Made by a program: the position numbers and the translations under genes. From the NCBI GenBank assembly GCA_964385465.1, contig CAYLPJ010000002.1:124001-188000 (forward strand): 64,000 nt of DNA, read 5' to 3'. The DNA comes from CAYLPJ01 sp964385465 (lineage in GTDB: Bacteria > Planctomycetota > Phycisphaerae > SM23-33). The first letter of the stretch is position 1. Each line of letters opens with the position of its first letter. Below the pieces are notes generated by a model. That model had not been told where the DNA came from, searched no databases, and worked only from the letters and a program-made list of their open reading frames with translations. Positions 1 through 8,597 of the stretch are shown here, piece after piece.

Positions 1-21
1 GGAGGACGGTACGCTCTGTCC

Positions 22-2601
22 GTGCACGCCATCGCCGACATGCCGTCCGACGACGCCCCCGACCGGCCGGGCCGGTGGTTCCACGTCGCCGCCGCCCTGC
101 TCGTTCTCGCCGGCTTCGCCGCGACGTTCTGCCACGCCTACAACCTCGACCTGTACTGGCACCTCGCCGGCGGGGAGTGGATGCTCGACCACGGGCGCGT
201 GCTCGGCCATGACCCCTTCAGCGTGGACCCCGAGCCCCGCTGGGTCAACGTGCACTGGCTCTTCCAGCTCACCATCGCCGTGCTCCACCGCCTCGGCGGC
301 GTGGGGTTGCTGTGCCTGCTCAAGGCGGCCCTGGCGGCCGGGACGCTGGCGGCCTTCGCCGTCTCGCTCCGTCGCGTCGTGAGTCCCGCGTGGGTGCTTC
401 TCTGCGGCCTGCTGGTGCTTGCGGTGATCGAGGTCCGCGTCCGCATCCGCCCCGAGGCGGTCACGCTGCTGCTGCTGGCCGTGACGGTAGCCCTGACCGA
501 GCACGTCCGCCGCGGCGGCCCGGCGAAGCGGCTGTGGGCGATGCTGCCGATCATGGCCGTGTGGGTGAACATGCACGGGCTCTACGTCCTGGGCCCGGCG
601 GTGTTCTGGTCGGCCGTGCTGGGGGCAGCCATCGACCGCCGCCTGCGCGGCACGGCGTTCGCCGGCCCGCTGGCGAGCAAGGCGGCCGCGGTGCCCCTGC
701 TGGCGGCGACGGCGGTGTGCCTGGCGACGCCCTGGCCTCTGGAGGCCGCCGCCCAGCCGCTGCTGCTGTGGACGCGCATCTCCGGCGGGCGCGAGGCGTT
801 CACGCGGGGCGTCTCGGAGTTCCTGCCGACGCACGAATCGGGCTACTATCTCGGCCTCGCCGCGGCGGTGCTGATCCCCGCGGCCCTGGCCTGCGCACTC
901 AACCGCCGCCGCGTGCCGGTGGCTCACCTGGTGTGGCTGGCGGCGTTCGGGGCCTTGGCGATGCTGGCCAGGCGGAACGTCGCGCTGACCGGCCCGGTCG
1001 CAGGCTACGTGCTGGGCCTCCACGGCGGGGCGTGGCTGCGGCGGCGCGGACTGCTTCGCCCGGGCGGGCGGCCGGCAGCGGCGGTCGGCGCGGTCGCCGG
1101 GGTGCTCGCGGTGGCGGTCGTCGCCGGGTGCGGGACCGAGTGGCTCTTCCGCGTCCGGGGCATCACACGGCGGTTCGGGGCGGGGCTGTACCGCCCGAAC
1201 TACCCCCTCGCCCTGGCGCGGCGGCTGGGCGAGCTGGACGCCCCCGGGGCAGTCTTCTGCGCCGACTGGGGCTACGCGGGCACGTTCATCCATCACAGCC
1301 GGCGCAGGGTCTGGATGGACGGGCGGCTCGAAGCCCACTCGCTGAAACGCTACCTCAGCCAGGGCCGCCTGGCCTACAAGCTGCGAACGGTCGGGGGGGC
1401 CGAGGAGGCCGCCTTTCACCCCGACCTGCGCTTCTTCTACGTCCGCGCCCGCTCGCGGGACCACCTGACCGCCCTGTCGGCGAGTCCGCGGTTCCGCCTG
1501 CTGTGGATCGACACGACCGGCGCGATCTTCGCCCGCACGGACTACCGCGGGGGCGGGACCGAGGACGCCGGGATGCCCCCCACGGGAGCGGACCTCGGCG
1601 AGTTCGACCACCCACTGGGGCGGGATTGGCGCGTGGGGGGCCTGGCGGTCGAGCCCCGCCGCTGGTACCGCCAGAATCCCCCGGATGAGCAGTACCGGGT
1701 CGGCACGCTGCTGCTGTGGCTGGGCTGGCGGAGCCCGGGGGGGCCCGACGGGGTCGGCGGGCAGGCCGCCCGCGCCCGGCGGACGGTGCTGGCGGCCCGC
1801 TATCTCCGCGGCGCCCTCGAGGCCGGTCTGACCGCCCGCGACGTCGCCGCCGGGATGCTCGCCCAGGCCCACCAGCAGCGTGCCGTCCAAGACGACGCCA
1901 CCGTATGCCCCGCCGTGCCGGTGGACTTTCACTCCGCCCGCGCCCTGGCGCTGTACCGCTCGCTGGACCTCTCGGACCTCGCCGACGAGAACGCCCGCGG
2001 CTTCGCCGAGCAGCGCGTCGACGCCCTGCTGCGGGCCCGCCGCCTCGACGCGGCAACCGAGGCGGCGCGGCGCCTGCTCGCCGGCGGCCCGGCCGAGAAG
2101 TTGCCCACCTACCGCCGGATGCACGAGGCCCTGGCCGACCGGCTCGCCCGCAGCCGCCGGGCGGCGGAAGCGCTGTCGGTGGAGGCGCCCCTTGCCCGCG
2201 CCGCGGCGCTGGCCGGTGCGGGGATCGGCCTGGCCGACACGGCGATCGCCGAACTCCGCGCCGCCTCGCCGACACCCGCCAACCGCCGGCTGCTGGGCGA
2301 CATGCTGCTCAACGCCGGCGACGTCCCCGCCGCACTCGACGCCTACCGACAGGGGGCGGGCGCCGGCGGACTGGCGCTGCGACGGGCACTGTGCGATGCC
2401 GTCGCCGGGCGACACTTCGCCGCCCTCGCCGCCCTCGACGCCTGCGAGCGGACGCCGACCGTGAGCTACTACCGCGGGCTGCTGCTGGAGCTGCTGGGCC
2501 GCTACGACGAGGCCCTCGCCGCCGTCGGCCCGCTGGCCCCCGAGGACGAGAACCTCGCCGCCCTGGTCTCACGCCTCCGCGGGCGGCTGATCCTCCGGTG
2601 A
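22..2601 (+). CDS. Polytopic membrane protein with C-terminal TPR-like helical region; start uncertain
   Basis: About 859 residues from a GTG; an in-frame ATG lies at 40, and the reading frame is open to the left edge of the window, so the true start may lie outside. The N-terminal half has many hydrophobic segments (first near residues 22-40, more up to about residue 380) with a WHLAGGEW motif early on, a pattern seen in uncharacterised multi-spanning envelope proteins of Planctomycetota and Acidobacteria. The last 300 residues are soluble, alanine- and leucine-rich paired helices resembling tetratricopeptide repeats. No catalytic motif is recognised. It converges on the plsY gene and stops 33 bp into it, so the two 3' ends overlap. 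Function unknown; a glycan or lipid-carrier related membrane enzyme is possible but not shown. Confidence 0.7.
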   Translation: MHAIADMPSDDAPDRPGRWFHVAAALLVLAGFAATFCHAYNLDLYWHLAGGEWMLDHGRVLGHDPFSVDPEPRWVNVHWLFQLTIAVLHRLGGVGLLCLLKAALAAGTLAAFAVSLRRVVSPAWVLLCGLLVLAVIEVRVRIRPEAVTLLLLAVTVALTEHVRRGGPAKRLWAMLPIMAVWVNMHGLYVLGPAVFWSAVLGAAIDRRLRGTAFAGPLASKAAAVPLLAATAVCLATPWPLEAAAQPLLLWTRISGGREAFTRGVSEFLPTHESGYYLGLAAAVLIPAALACALNRRRVPVAHLVWLAAFGALAMLARRNVALTGPVAGYVLGLHGGAWLRRRGLLRPGGRPAAAVGAVAGVLAVAVVAGCGTEWLFRVRGITRRFGAGLYRPNYPLALARRLGELDAPGAVFCADWGYAGTFIHHSRRRVWMDGRLEAHSLKRYLSQGRLAYKLRTVGGAEEAAFHPDLRFFYVRARSRDHLTALSASPRFRLLWIDTTGAIFARTDYRGGGTEDAGMPPTGADLGEFDHPLGRDWRVGGLAVEPRRWYRQNPPDEQYRVGTLLLWLGWRSPGGPDGVGGQAARARRTVLAARYLRGALEAGLTARDVAAGMLAQAHQQRAVQDDATVCPAVPVDFHSARALALYRSLDLSDLADENARGFAEQRVDALLRARRLDAATEAARRLLAGGPAEKLPTYRRMHEALADRLARSRRAAEALSVEAPLARAAALAGAGIGLADTAIAELRAASPTPANRRLLGDMLLNAGDVPAALDAYRQGAGAGGLALRRALCDAVAGRHFAALAALDACERTPTVSYYRGLLLELLGRYDEALAAVGPLAPEDENLAALVSRLRGRLILR

Positions 2602-3279
2602 TTCCTCGCCGGTCGGTTCGCCGCGACCGGCGCCGCCTCCCCGCCCGATCCTGTTCTCCGTCCCGGCCAGCAGGCGCGCGATGTTCGTCCGGTGGCGGAT
2701 GACGATCAGCGCGACCATCAGGGCGGCGAACAGGCCCATCGGCCAGAGCCGCCACGCCGGCCAGTTCAGCAGGACAAACAGCGGCAGGAAGGCCGCCGCC
2801 GCGGTGATGCTCCCCAGCGAGACGTAGCGGCTGGCGAGGGTAACGGCAATCCAGACGCCCAGGGCGATCAGTCCGGCCCAGGTGAAATAGGGCCAGACGC
2901 CCAGGACCACGCCGAGCGCCGTCGCCACGCCCTTGCCGCCGCGGAACCGCAGGTAGAAGCTGAAGACGTGCCCGGCAATGGCCCCGCAGCCGGCGAGCAG
3001 CCAGGCGGTCTGGGCCAGCGGGCCCAGGCCCGGGTCCTGCCGGCCGACCAGCCAGCCGGCGACCAGCGTGGGCACCAGGCCCTTGAGCACGTCGAGGGCG
3101 AAGCACAGGTAGCCCCAGGGCCTCCCGCAGACACGTCCGCAGTTGGTTGCCCCCACGTTCCCGCTGCCGGCGGTCCGCAGGTCCTTGCCGTGGGCGTGGG
3201 CGATGAGGAACCCCACCGGCGTGGCACCGATCGCGTAGGCGGCGGCCGGCAGGGCGATCAGCAGCAGGGGCAGGCTCAT
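2569..3279 (-). CDS. plsY: Acyl-phosphate:glycerol-3-phosphate acyltransferase PlsY
   Basis: 236 residues. PlsY is a membrane enzyme that transfers an acyl group from acyl-phosphate to glycerol-3-phosphate, the first step of phospholipid synthesis. Family motifs are visible in order: GSGNVGATN near residue 37, a GHVFSFYLRFRGGKGVAT stretch near residues 105-122, and a late RHRTNIARLLAGTENR. Five or more hydrophobic segments are present. The C-terminal 25 residues are a low-complexity Gly/Pro/Glu tail. The ATG overlaps the stop of the upstream glycosyltransferase (ATGA), implying translational coupling in the waaF-waaP-waaG-like-plsY cluster. The 3' end overlaps the convergent left-edge gene by 33 bp. 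Confidence 0.93.
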   Translation of the reverse strand: MSLPLLLIALPAAAYAIGATPVGFLIAHAHGKDLRTAGSGNVGATNCGRVCGRPWGYLCFALDVLKGLVPTLVAGWLVGRQDPGLGPLAQTAWLLAGCGAIAGHVFSFYLRFRGGKGVATALGVVLGVWPYFTWAGLIALGVWIAVTLASRYVSLGSITAAAAFLPLFVLLNWPAWRLWPMGLFAALMVALIVIRHRTNIARLLAGTENRIGRGGGAGRGEPTGEESPEDQPPAEA

Positions 3280-4445
3280 GGCGCATCCCCTTTCCGCGGG
3301 GCGAGCGTCTCGTAGGCGGCCAGCAGCTCGTCCACGTGGCGCTCGACGCCGAGGGCGTCGGCGCGGTCCAGGCAGGCCTCGCGGCAGCGGCGGCGCTGCT
3401 CGGGATCGCCCAGGGCAGTCATCGCGCGGACGACCGCGTCGGTGTCCCGCGGCGAGCTGACCACGATGCCCGCCCCGTCGGCCAACGCCTCGGCCGCGCC
3501 GTTGTAGATGGTCGTGATCGATGGGATCCCCCACCGCGTGGCCTCCAGCACGACGCGGGAGCACGGGTCGTACCAGCTCAGCAGCACGCAGGCGTCGGCG
3601 GCGGCGTACCAGCCGAAGACGTCGTCGGTCCGTCCGGGGAAGTGCACCTGGTTGCCCACCCCGCAGCGGCGGGCCAGGCGGCGGTAGCGGCGGAGATGCC
3701 TCTCGCTGCCGACAGCGACCAGCCGCGCCCGCGGCTGATCCGGCGTGGCCTTGTACCACCGCCCGAAGGCGCGAATCGCCTCGTCGACGCCCTTGAGGCG
3801 GAAGTTGGTCGCGACCGTGAGGAAGACGGTGGCCGACCTGTCGGCGCCGATCTGCCCGCGGATCTCTTCCCGCCACGAGGCCCGCTGTTCATCGGATATG
3901 CTCGGGACCTCCACGCCGTTGTAGACCACCCGCACGCCCTGCCGCCGGCCGTAATGGTTAAGGAACTCCCGGGCGACCATTTCGCTGACGGCCAGGCAGA
4001 GCGTGCGGTCGTCGCGGACGAGGCGCTTCTCGGCACGGCGGAGGGTGGTGCGGTAGAGCTTGACCGGTTCGACGGCCGCGGCCAGCAGAGCGGCCCAACC
4101 GCTTCGCTTGCGGACGGAGGCGTCGGCCTGGGCGGGCACGAGCCCGCCGCGCGGCTGGTAGACGTTGGCGCAGGGCATCGGCAACGTGGTGTGGATGACG
4201 TCGTGCTCGCCCTTGGCGGTGGCGCCGCGGACCGAGCGGGCGAAGGCGAGGAACTGCCCGGCCCTGCCGGGGCCGCGTGCCTGAAGGGGCACGGTGCGGA
4301 CGCCGTCGCAGGCGTCCGAGCAGGTCCGGCAGAAGATCGTGACCTCGTGCCCCCGCCGCGCCAGCGCAGCGGCGACCTGCGCCGTGGACGTCTCCCGTCC
4401 GCCCAGCGACCGGTCAAAGCGCTCGATGACCATCGCGATCTTCAT
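3276..4445 (-). CDS. GT4-family glycosyltransferase, WaaG-like (LPS core)
   Basis: 389 residues starting at MKIAMVIERF. It has the GT-B two-Rossmann layout of GT4 enzymes: an N-terminal loop with GGRETSTAQVAAALARRGH, a middle VRVVYNGVEVP hinge, and a C-terminal nucleotide-sugar region with SWYDPCSRVVLEATRWG followed by PSITTIYNG. The FPGRTDDVFGWYAAAD stretch resembles WaaG (LPS core glucosyltransferase I). The neighbouring waaP-type kinase and waaF-type heptosyltransferase support a role in LPS inner-core assembly at the cytoplasmic face of the inner membrane. The start lies just upstream of the kinase stop (ATGA at 4442-4445) and the gene ends in an ATGA overlap with plsY. The exact sugar donor and acceptor are not determinable. 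Confidence 0.85.
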   Translation of the reverse strand: MKIAMVIERFDRSLGGRETSTAQVAAALARRGHEVTIFCRTCSDACDGVRTVPLQARGPGRAGQFLAFARSVRGATAKGEHDVIHTTLPMPCANVYQPRGGLVPAQADASVRKRSGWAALLAAAVEPVKLYRTTLRRAEKRLVRDDRTLCLAVSEMVAREFLNHYGRRQGVRVVYNGVEVPSISDEQRASWREEIRGQIGADRSATVFLTVATNFRLKGVDEAIRAFGRWYKATPDQPRARLVAVGSERHLRRYRRLARRCGVGNQVHFPGRTDDVFGWYAAADACVLLSWYDPCSRVVLEATRWGIPSITTIYNGAAEALADGAGIVVSSPRDTDAVVRAMTALGDPEQRRRCREACLDRADALGVERHVDELLAAYETLAPRKGDAP

Positions 4446-5269
4446 GACGTCTCCGCCTGCCGCCGGCGGGCCTTGCGGGCCGCACGACGGCGCATCCACG
4501 CCGCCTTCCGCTCCACCGCCGCGTCCAGCCCCCCCGGCGGGGGCGCGGCCCAGCCGCGGACGTACGCTGCCAGGAACGCCGGCCAGTGCTCGTCCACCCA
4601 CGCCGCCGGCATGGAGAACTTCAGCGCCGCGAGGTCCTTGACCAGCCACCGCCGCAGCCGCAGCCGAGGCCGGAACATCCGCGCCAGGTCGATCAGGTGC
4701 AGGCGGACGGCGCCGTGGGATTCATCAAGAAACACGTGCGAGGCGTAGAGGTCGCGGTGAACGTAGCCGGCCCGGTGCAGCGTGCGGACCAGTTCGGCGA
4801 GGCGCCCGGTGACGTCCTCGACCGCCCCGTCCCCGACGTGGCGCCGGAGGAAGTCCGCGAAGCACCGCTCCATCGCGTCCCCGGCAACCGCGGTGACCAC
4901 CACGTAGCTCCGCCCGCCGGTCGGCCCGCCGTCCTGGCCCCAGAGCGGCGCGCGCATGGTCGGCACGCCGGCGAGGCGGGCGCGGCGGACGTTCTCGTAC
5001 TCGATCCGCCCGGGCGGCCAGGGGTGGCCGTGGCGGCGAAGGGCGGCCAGGCACTGCCCCGGCGTCGGCGGGCCGTAGCGTTTCAGGTAGACGGTATGCT
5101 CGCGCCCGTGCGCGTCGGGGATCGCCAGTCGCGTGCGGCGTCGCGAGCCGAGGCCCGGCTTGTCGAGGTCCTCGCCGGCATCGAAGGCGAACGCGCCGTC
5201 GACGGTGTCCAGCCCGCGGTCGGCGAGGGCATCGCGGAGGGGGGCATCGATGTCGTCCCGGGCGGTCAC
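4442..5269 (-). CDS. waaP: Lipopolysaccharide core heptose kinase, WaaP/InaA type
   Basis: 275 residues from a GTG that overlaps the waaF stop (GTGA). The protein is a eukaryotic-like kinase of the lipopolysaccharide kinase group: the catalytic loop reads HRDLYASHVFLDE, matching the HRDxYxxH form of WaaP, followed by the metal-binding HLIDLARM and a WLVKDLAALKFS stretch typical of the family. An ATP-lysine candidate is in VYLKRYG. WaaP phosphorylates an inner-core heptose of LPS, which strengthens the outer membrane through divalent-cation bridging. The C-terminus is strongly basic (Arg/Lys rich), which could help membrane association. Placement between waaF and a WaaG-like gene supports the call. 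Confidence 0.85.
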   Translation of the reverse strand: MTARDDIDAPLRDALADRGLDTVDGAFAFDAGEDLDKPGLGSRRRTRLAIPDAHGREHTVYLKRYGPPTPGQCLAALRRHGHPWPPGRIEYENVRRARLAGVPTMRAPLWGQDGGPTGGRSYVVVTAVAGDAMERCFADFLRRHVGDGAVEDVTGRLAELVRTLHRAGYVHRDLYASHVFLDESHGAVRLHLIDLARMFRPRLRLRRWLVKDLAALKFSMPAAWVDEHWPAFLAAYVRGWAAPPPGGLDAAVERKAAWMRRRAARKARRRQAETS

Positions 5270-6336
5270 GGCCGCCGCTCCCCGGGCCGGCAGGGCCCGT
5301 CGAGCAGCTCGGCGGCGGCGGCAAAGACCCTCTCCGGCGAGACGCTCTCCATGCAGCGGTGGTACTCCGGCCCGCCGGGCAGCGGGCAGAGCTTGAGCTG
5401 GCACGGGCTGCACTCGACGTCGGCGCGAACGATCCGTTCCAGCGGGTAGTCGATGCGGCTCCATTCCGGATCCGTGCTGCCGAAGACGGTCACCACCCCG
5501 GCACCGAGCGCGGCCGCGACGTGCCTCGCCCCCGTGTCGTTGGTCACCAGCAGCTCGCAGCGGGCCAGCAGGGCCTTGAGCAGGCCGAGCGTGTTGTCGC
5601 GGGCGGCGAAGCTGACCGCCGGCGGGCGGGCCATGGCGTCGGCCACCCACCGGGCGACGCGCTTCTCCGCCGGGGCAGCGTTGACGATGACCTGCGCTTC
5701 GCGCTGGTCGATGAGCCGGTCGGCCAGGGCGGCGTAGCGCCGCGGGGCCCACATCTTGCTCGTGCCGAAGCTCGCGCCGGGGTTGAGCATGACCAGTGGC
5801 CGGTCGGGACGGACGCCGGCATCGGCGAGGAGTGCATCGGCGGCCTCGCGGTCGGCGGCGGCGACCGGCAGGCGCATCGGCCGGTCGTCGATCATCGCGT
5901 CGAGGGGCACCAGCAGGCCCGCGTAGTAATCGAGCATGGGCACGGGGCGATAGCGTCCGGCGGGGTCGCGGGGCGGGCGGAGGCGGTCGGTCAGCAGCGG
6001 CCCCCGGCCGTCGCGGGCGTAACCGACGCGGCGGCGTGCCCCGCCCAGCCACGCCGCCAGCGCGGCACGGAAGCTGTTGGGCATCAGCACGGCGAGGTCC
6101 GGGCGACGGCGACGAAGTGTGCGAGCCAGCCCCCACAGCCCGCCGGTGCGGGCGGTGTCGATCGCCCCGTCGGCGACGCCGGTTCCATCGAGCGTCGCCA
6201 CCGCGGCCGGTCGGCCGACGTGGACGATCTCCGCATCGGGAAAGCGGGCGCGCAGCGCGGCCAGCGTCGGCGTGGCCATGACCACATCACCGACCCAGTT
6301 GGGCAGGAACACCGCAATTCGGCGCGGATCGGGCAT
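5266..6336 (-). CDS. waaF: ADP-heptose:LPS heptosyltransferase II
   Basis: 356 residues, close to the usual WaaF length. The N-terminus IAVFLPNWVGDVVMATPTLA and the C-terminal NDTGARHVAAALG followed by VTVFGSTDPEWS are the GT9-family acceptor and ADP-heptose binding regions. WaaF adds the second L-glycero-D-manno-heptose to the LPS inner core in the cytoplasm. First gene of the envelope cluster. There is no Shine-Dalgarno sequence before the ATG; instead a TACAAT hexamer ends exactly 6 nt upstream, so the mRNA may be leaderless. A C-terminal CSPCQLKLC cysteine cluster is typical of many WaaF proteins. Confidence 0.93.
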   Translation of the reverse strand: MPDPRRIAVFLPNWVGDVVMATPTLAALRARFPDAEIVHVGRPAAVATLDGTGVADGAIDTARTGGLWGLARTLRRRRPDLAVLMPNSFRAALAAWLGGARRRVGYARDGRGPLLTDRLRPPRDPAGRYRPVPMLDYYAGLLVPLDAMIDDRPMRLPVAAADREAADALLADAGVRPDRPLVMLNPGASFGTSKMWAPRRYAALADRLIDQREAQVIVNAAPAEKRVARWVADAMARPPAVSFAARDNTLGLLKALLARCELLVTNDTGARHVAAALGAGVVTVFGSTDPEWSRIDYPLERIVRADVECSPCQLKLCPLPGGPEYHRCMESVSPERVFAAAAELLDGPCRPGERRP

Positions 6337-6342
6337 TGGGGC

Positions 6343-6348
6343 ATTGTA
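6343..6348 (-). promoter_or_regulatory. -10 element of waaF, possible leaderless promoter
   Basis: On the minus strand TACAAT is followed by GCCCCA and then the waaF ATG, so a transcript starting 7 nt after the hexamer would begin at the start codon. No convincing -35 hexamer is seen 16-18 bp upstream (best match CTGTTC). The remaining roughly 110 bp to the next gene hold no other recognisable element. Confidence 0.5.
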
Positions 6349-6452
6349 ATGGACACGACCGGGAGGAACAGCAAGCAGCAAACAGTCACGGGTGCGAAAG
6401 AGCGGTTCGCGGCGCTTGTTGATTGTCGTCTGCCGTTTTCGCGGAACGCGCT

Positions 6453-7277
6453 TCAGGGCCCTTGGGCGGCAAGGTCCGTCCAGGACTCGCGGCGGCGGAC
6501 GTCGGTGGGAACGTCCACGGCGGCGCCGCCGATGAGCACGACGTCCATGCCCGCCTCGGCGAATGCCTTGGCGGCCAGGGCGGAATCGCAGACGCCCGTG
6601 GCCAGATTGGCGAAGGTCTTGCGGAGCTCGCCGAGCTGGCTGACCAGGCGGGTCTCGACGACGATCCGCGGGATCTTCCACTTCTCGTCGCGGACGATGT
6701 GCCACCGCTGTCGCTGCCAGGTGAGGATCGGCCCGTCGGGGTAGCCGGCCTTGCTCAGCGCCTCGTGCAGCGACGGGTGATCCTCGGCACCCCGGCGCGT
6801 CATGTAGATCACCGGCCCGGCGGCGGCAACCCGGCGGAGCCCCTCGACCGCCTCGTCGGCCGAACCCAGCAGCAGGCCGGGCAGGCAGTCGAGGTCCACG
6901 GCATAGGCCGGCCTGGCCGGATCGATCACGTAGACCTGCCCCTCGCCGTGGGCCTGGTCTCCCCAGGAGTCGATGTGGTCGACCGAGAGGGTGTATCGGC
7001 CCGGGGCTTCGGGGGTGGGCACGGTGGTCCCGGCGTAGCCGAGCTCGTCGGTGAAGGCCCCGCGTTCGAGCCCGTCGGCGATGCGGAGGCGGACGGCGGC
7101 CTCCTCGATCGGCAGGGCGAGGACGAAGAAGTCGTTCCGCTGGAGTCTCACCACGGCCGGCGCTTCGGCGTTCGGCGGGGCCACGTGGTCCGGGGCGGTC
7201 ACGATGTAGTGTCCGCCGCACCCGCCCGCACAAGCGGTCGCGGCGAGGACGGCGGCAACCAGGATACGTCGATGCAT
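6453..7277 (-). CDS. Lipoprotein with degenerate HAD/LNS2-like domain
   Basis: 274 residues. The ATG chosen has GGGAGGTG 5 nt upstream. A lipoprotein signal peptide is clear: MHRRILVAAVL, then a lipobox ending at the cysteine of GGCGG, so the protein is exported and lipidated. The mature part resembles the HAD-fold LNS2/App1 group: VYVIDPARPAYAVDLDC (motif I position with Asp pairs), VIYMTRRG (motif II), then AGYPDGPILTW, as in LNS2 proteins, and a late SALAAKAFAEAGMDVVLIGG. Whether it is a phosphatase is unclear, because the usual DxDGT is not intact. It is encoded divergently from the LOG-family gene. Function inferred only at fold level. Confidence 0.6.
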   Translation of the reverse strand: MHRRILVAAVLAATACAGGCGGHYIVTAPDHVAPPNAEAPAVVRLQRNDFFVLALPIEEAAVRLRIADGLERGAFTDELGYAGTTVPTPEAPGRYTLSVDHIDSWGDQAHGEGQVYVIDPARPAYAVDLDCLPGLLLGSADEAVEGLRRVAAAGPVIYMTRRGAEDHPSLHEALSKAGYPDGPILTWQRQRWHIVRDEKWKIPRIVVETRLVSQLGELRKTFANLATGVCDSALAAKAFAEAGMDVVLIGGAAVDVPTDVRRRESWTDLAAQGP

Positions 7278-7354
7278 TCGGGCACCTCCCAAGGACATTA
7301 GGCGGGGGCGCGACGGCGTTGTCAACGCTGCAGGACATGGCGGAACCGCCGGGG

Positions 7355-7382
7355 TTGGCTTTGCCGCCCGGGCGGGTATACT
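7355..7382 (+). promoter_or_regulatory. Promoter for the LOG-family gene
   Basis: TTGGCT (7355-7360) and TATACT (7377-7382) are separated by 16 bp and lie 35 bp before the start codon. A closely similar GGCGGGTATGCTCGG is found upstream of valS, suggesting a shared sigma-70-type -10 context. Confidence 0.6.
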
Positions 7383-7417
7383 CGGGCGTCCGCAGAAGCG
7401 ACCACCAAGGAGAGCGC

Positions 7418-8200
7418 ATGGGCATCGAGGGCGAGAGCGAGTTCGTCAACCACGACACGTGGCGGGTCTTCCGCATCATGAGCGAGTTCGTCGAGGGCTT
7501 CGAGACGATGTCCCACGTCGGGCCCGCGGTGAGCATCTTCGGCTCGGCCCGGACGCCGCGGTCGCACCGCGACTACCAGCGGGCGCGAAAGCTCGCCAAG
7601 GAGCTCGCCGGGCGGGGCTTTGCCATCATTACCGGCGGCGGGCCCGGGATCATGGAGGCCGCCAACCGCGGCGCCCACGACGGGCGCGGCGTCAGCGTAG
7701 GCCTGAACATCACCCTCCCCCACGAGCAGTTGGCCAACCCGTGGGCAAACGTGCGGCTGGACTTCCGCTATTTCTTCGCGCGGCTGGTGATGTTCGTCAA
7801 GTACGCCTGCGCGTTCGTGTGCTTCCCCGGGGGGTTCGGCACGCTGCACGAGTTCTTCAACTCGATGACGCTGATCCAGACCGGCAAGGTCGAGCCCTTC
7901 CCGGTCGTGCTGATCGGGCGGAAGTTCTGGTCCGGCATGGGCCAGTGGCTGGAGCACTCGATGCTCGAGACCGGCTACGACAAGATCGACAAGACGGACC
8001 TGGACCTCTTCCAGATCACCGACAGCCTGACCGAGGCCGCCGACGTGATCGAGCGCGCCCGGGAGGCGTACCTATGCCGCCAGGCCCGTTCCGTGGTCGC
8101 CGGCCCGCACCGCCCGACCGGCGAGGGCACCGTCGCCGGCGAACCGGTGACCACCGAAAAGCCGCCGACCAAGCGGCGCAAGAAGAAGGACGAGGGATAA
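7418..8200 (+). CDS. LOG-family (TIGR00730-type) Rossmann-fold protein
   Basis: 260 residues from an ATG preceded by AAGGAG at 5 nt spacing. Characteristic motifs: IITGGGPGIMEAANRGA near residue 75 and CFPGGFGTLHEFF near residue 140, the two signatures of the LOG/lysine-decarboxylase-like fold. Family members hydrolyse nucleotide 5'-monophosphates (for example cytokinin-nucleoside or pyrimidine/purine monophosphates) to base plus ribose 5-phosphate; the substrate here is unknown. The C-terminus ends in a lysine-rich tail (KRRKKKDE). It has its own promoter and is convergent with yidD. Cytoplasmic. Confidence 0.88.
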   Translation: MGIEGESEFVNHDTWRVFRIMSEFVEGFETMSHVGPAVSIFGSARTPRSHRDYQRARKLAKELAGRGFAIITGGGPGIMEAANRGAHDGRGVSVGLNITLPHEQLANPWANVRLDFRYFFARLVMFVKYACAFVCFPGGFGTLHEFFNSMTLIQTGKVEPFPVVLIGRKFWSGMGQWLEHSMLETGYDKIDKTDLDLFQITDSLTEAADVIERAREAYLCRQARSVVAGPHRPTGEGTVAGEPVTTEKPPTKRRKKKDEG

Positions 8201-8246
8201 CCGGGGAGGCGGCCCGCTGAGTTGCTTGCGTGGACAAGCTCCCAGG

Positions 8247-8597
8247 TCACGGGACGCAACCCGACGATTCCTCGTCCGGCCCGCCCGCGCTCGGCCGGGC
8301 CTCACCACCGGGCCTCCGCGGTCGGGGTATGCAGGCGTGCTGGTCGCCGGCGGGGGGCACGGGATCGTACCCGCCCCGGCAAAGCGGATTGCAGCGCAGC
8401 AGGCGCCAGGTACCCATCGCGGCCCCGCGAACGGGGCCGTGCTCTCGGACGGCCTCGATGAAGTACCGGCTGCAAGTGGGAGTGAAGCGGCATTGCCCGC
8501 CGAGCCAGGGCGAGAGCGTCGCCTGGTAGCCGCGAACCAGGCCGATCAGGACGGCCGAGGCCCCACGCGACGCCAGGCGGACGCACCGGCCGATCAT
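8247..8597 (-). CDS. yidD: Membrane protein insertion efficiency factor YidD
   Basis: 116 residues, longer than the usual 70-85 because of a Gly/Pro-rich C-terminal tail of about 35 residues. The core LVRGYQATLSPWLGGQCRFTPTCSRY and the later GTWRLLRCNPLCRGGYDPVP are diagnostic of YidD, a small amphipathic inner-membrane-associated protein that assists YidC-dependent insertion. The ATG overlaps the rnpA stop (ATGA), the standard rnpA-yidD arrangement. yidC is not in the window. Confidence 0.93.
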   Translation of the reverse strand: MIGRCVRLASRGASAVLIGLVRGYQATLSPWLGGQCRFTPTCSRYFIEAVREHGPVRGAAMGTWRLLRCNPLCRGGYDPVPPAGDQHACIPRPRRPGGEARPSAGGPDEESSGCVP

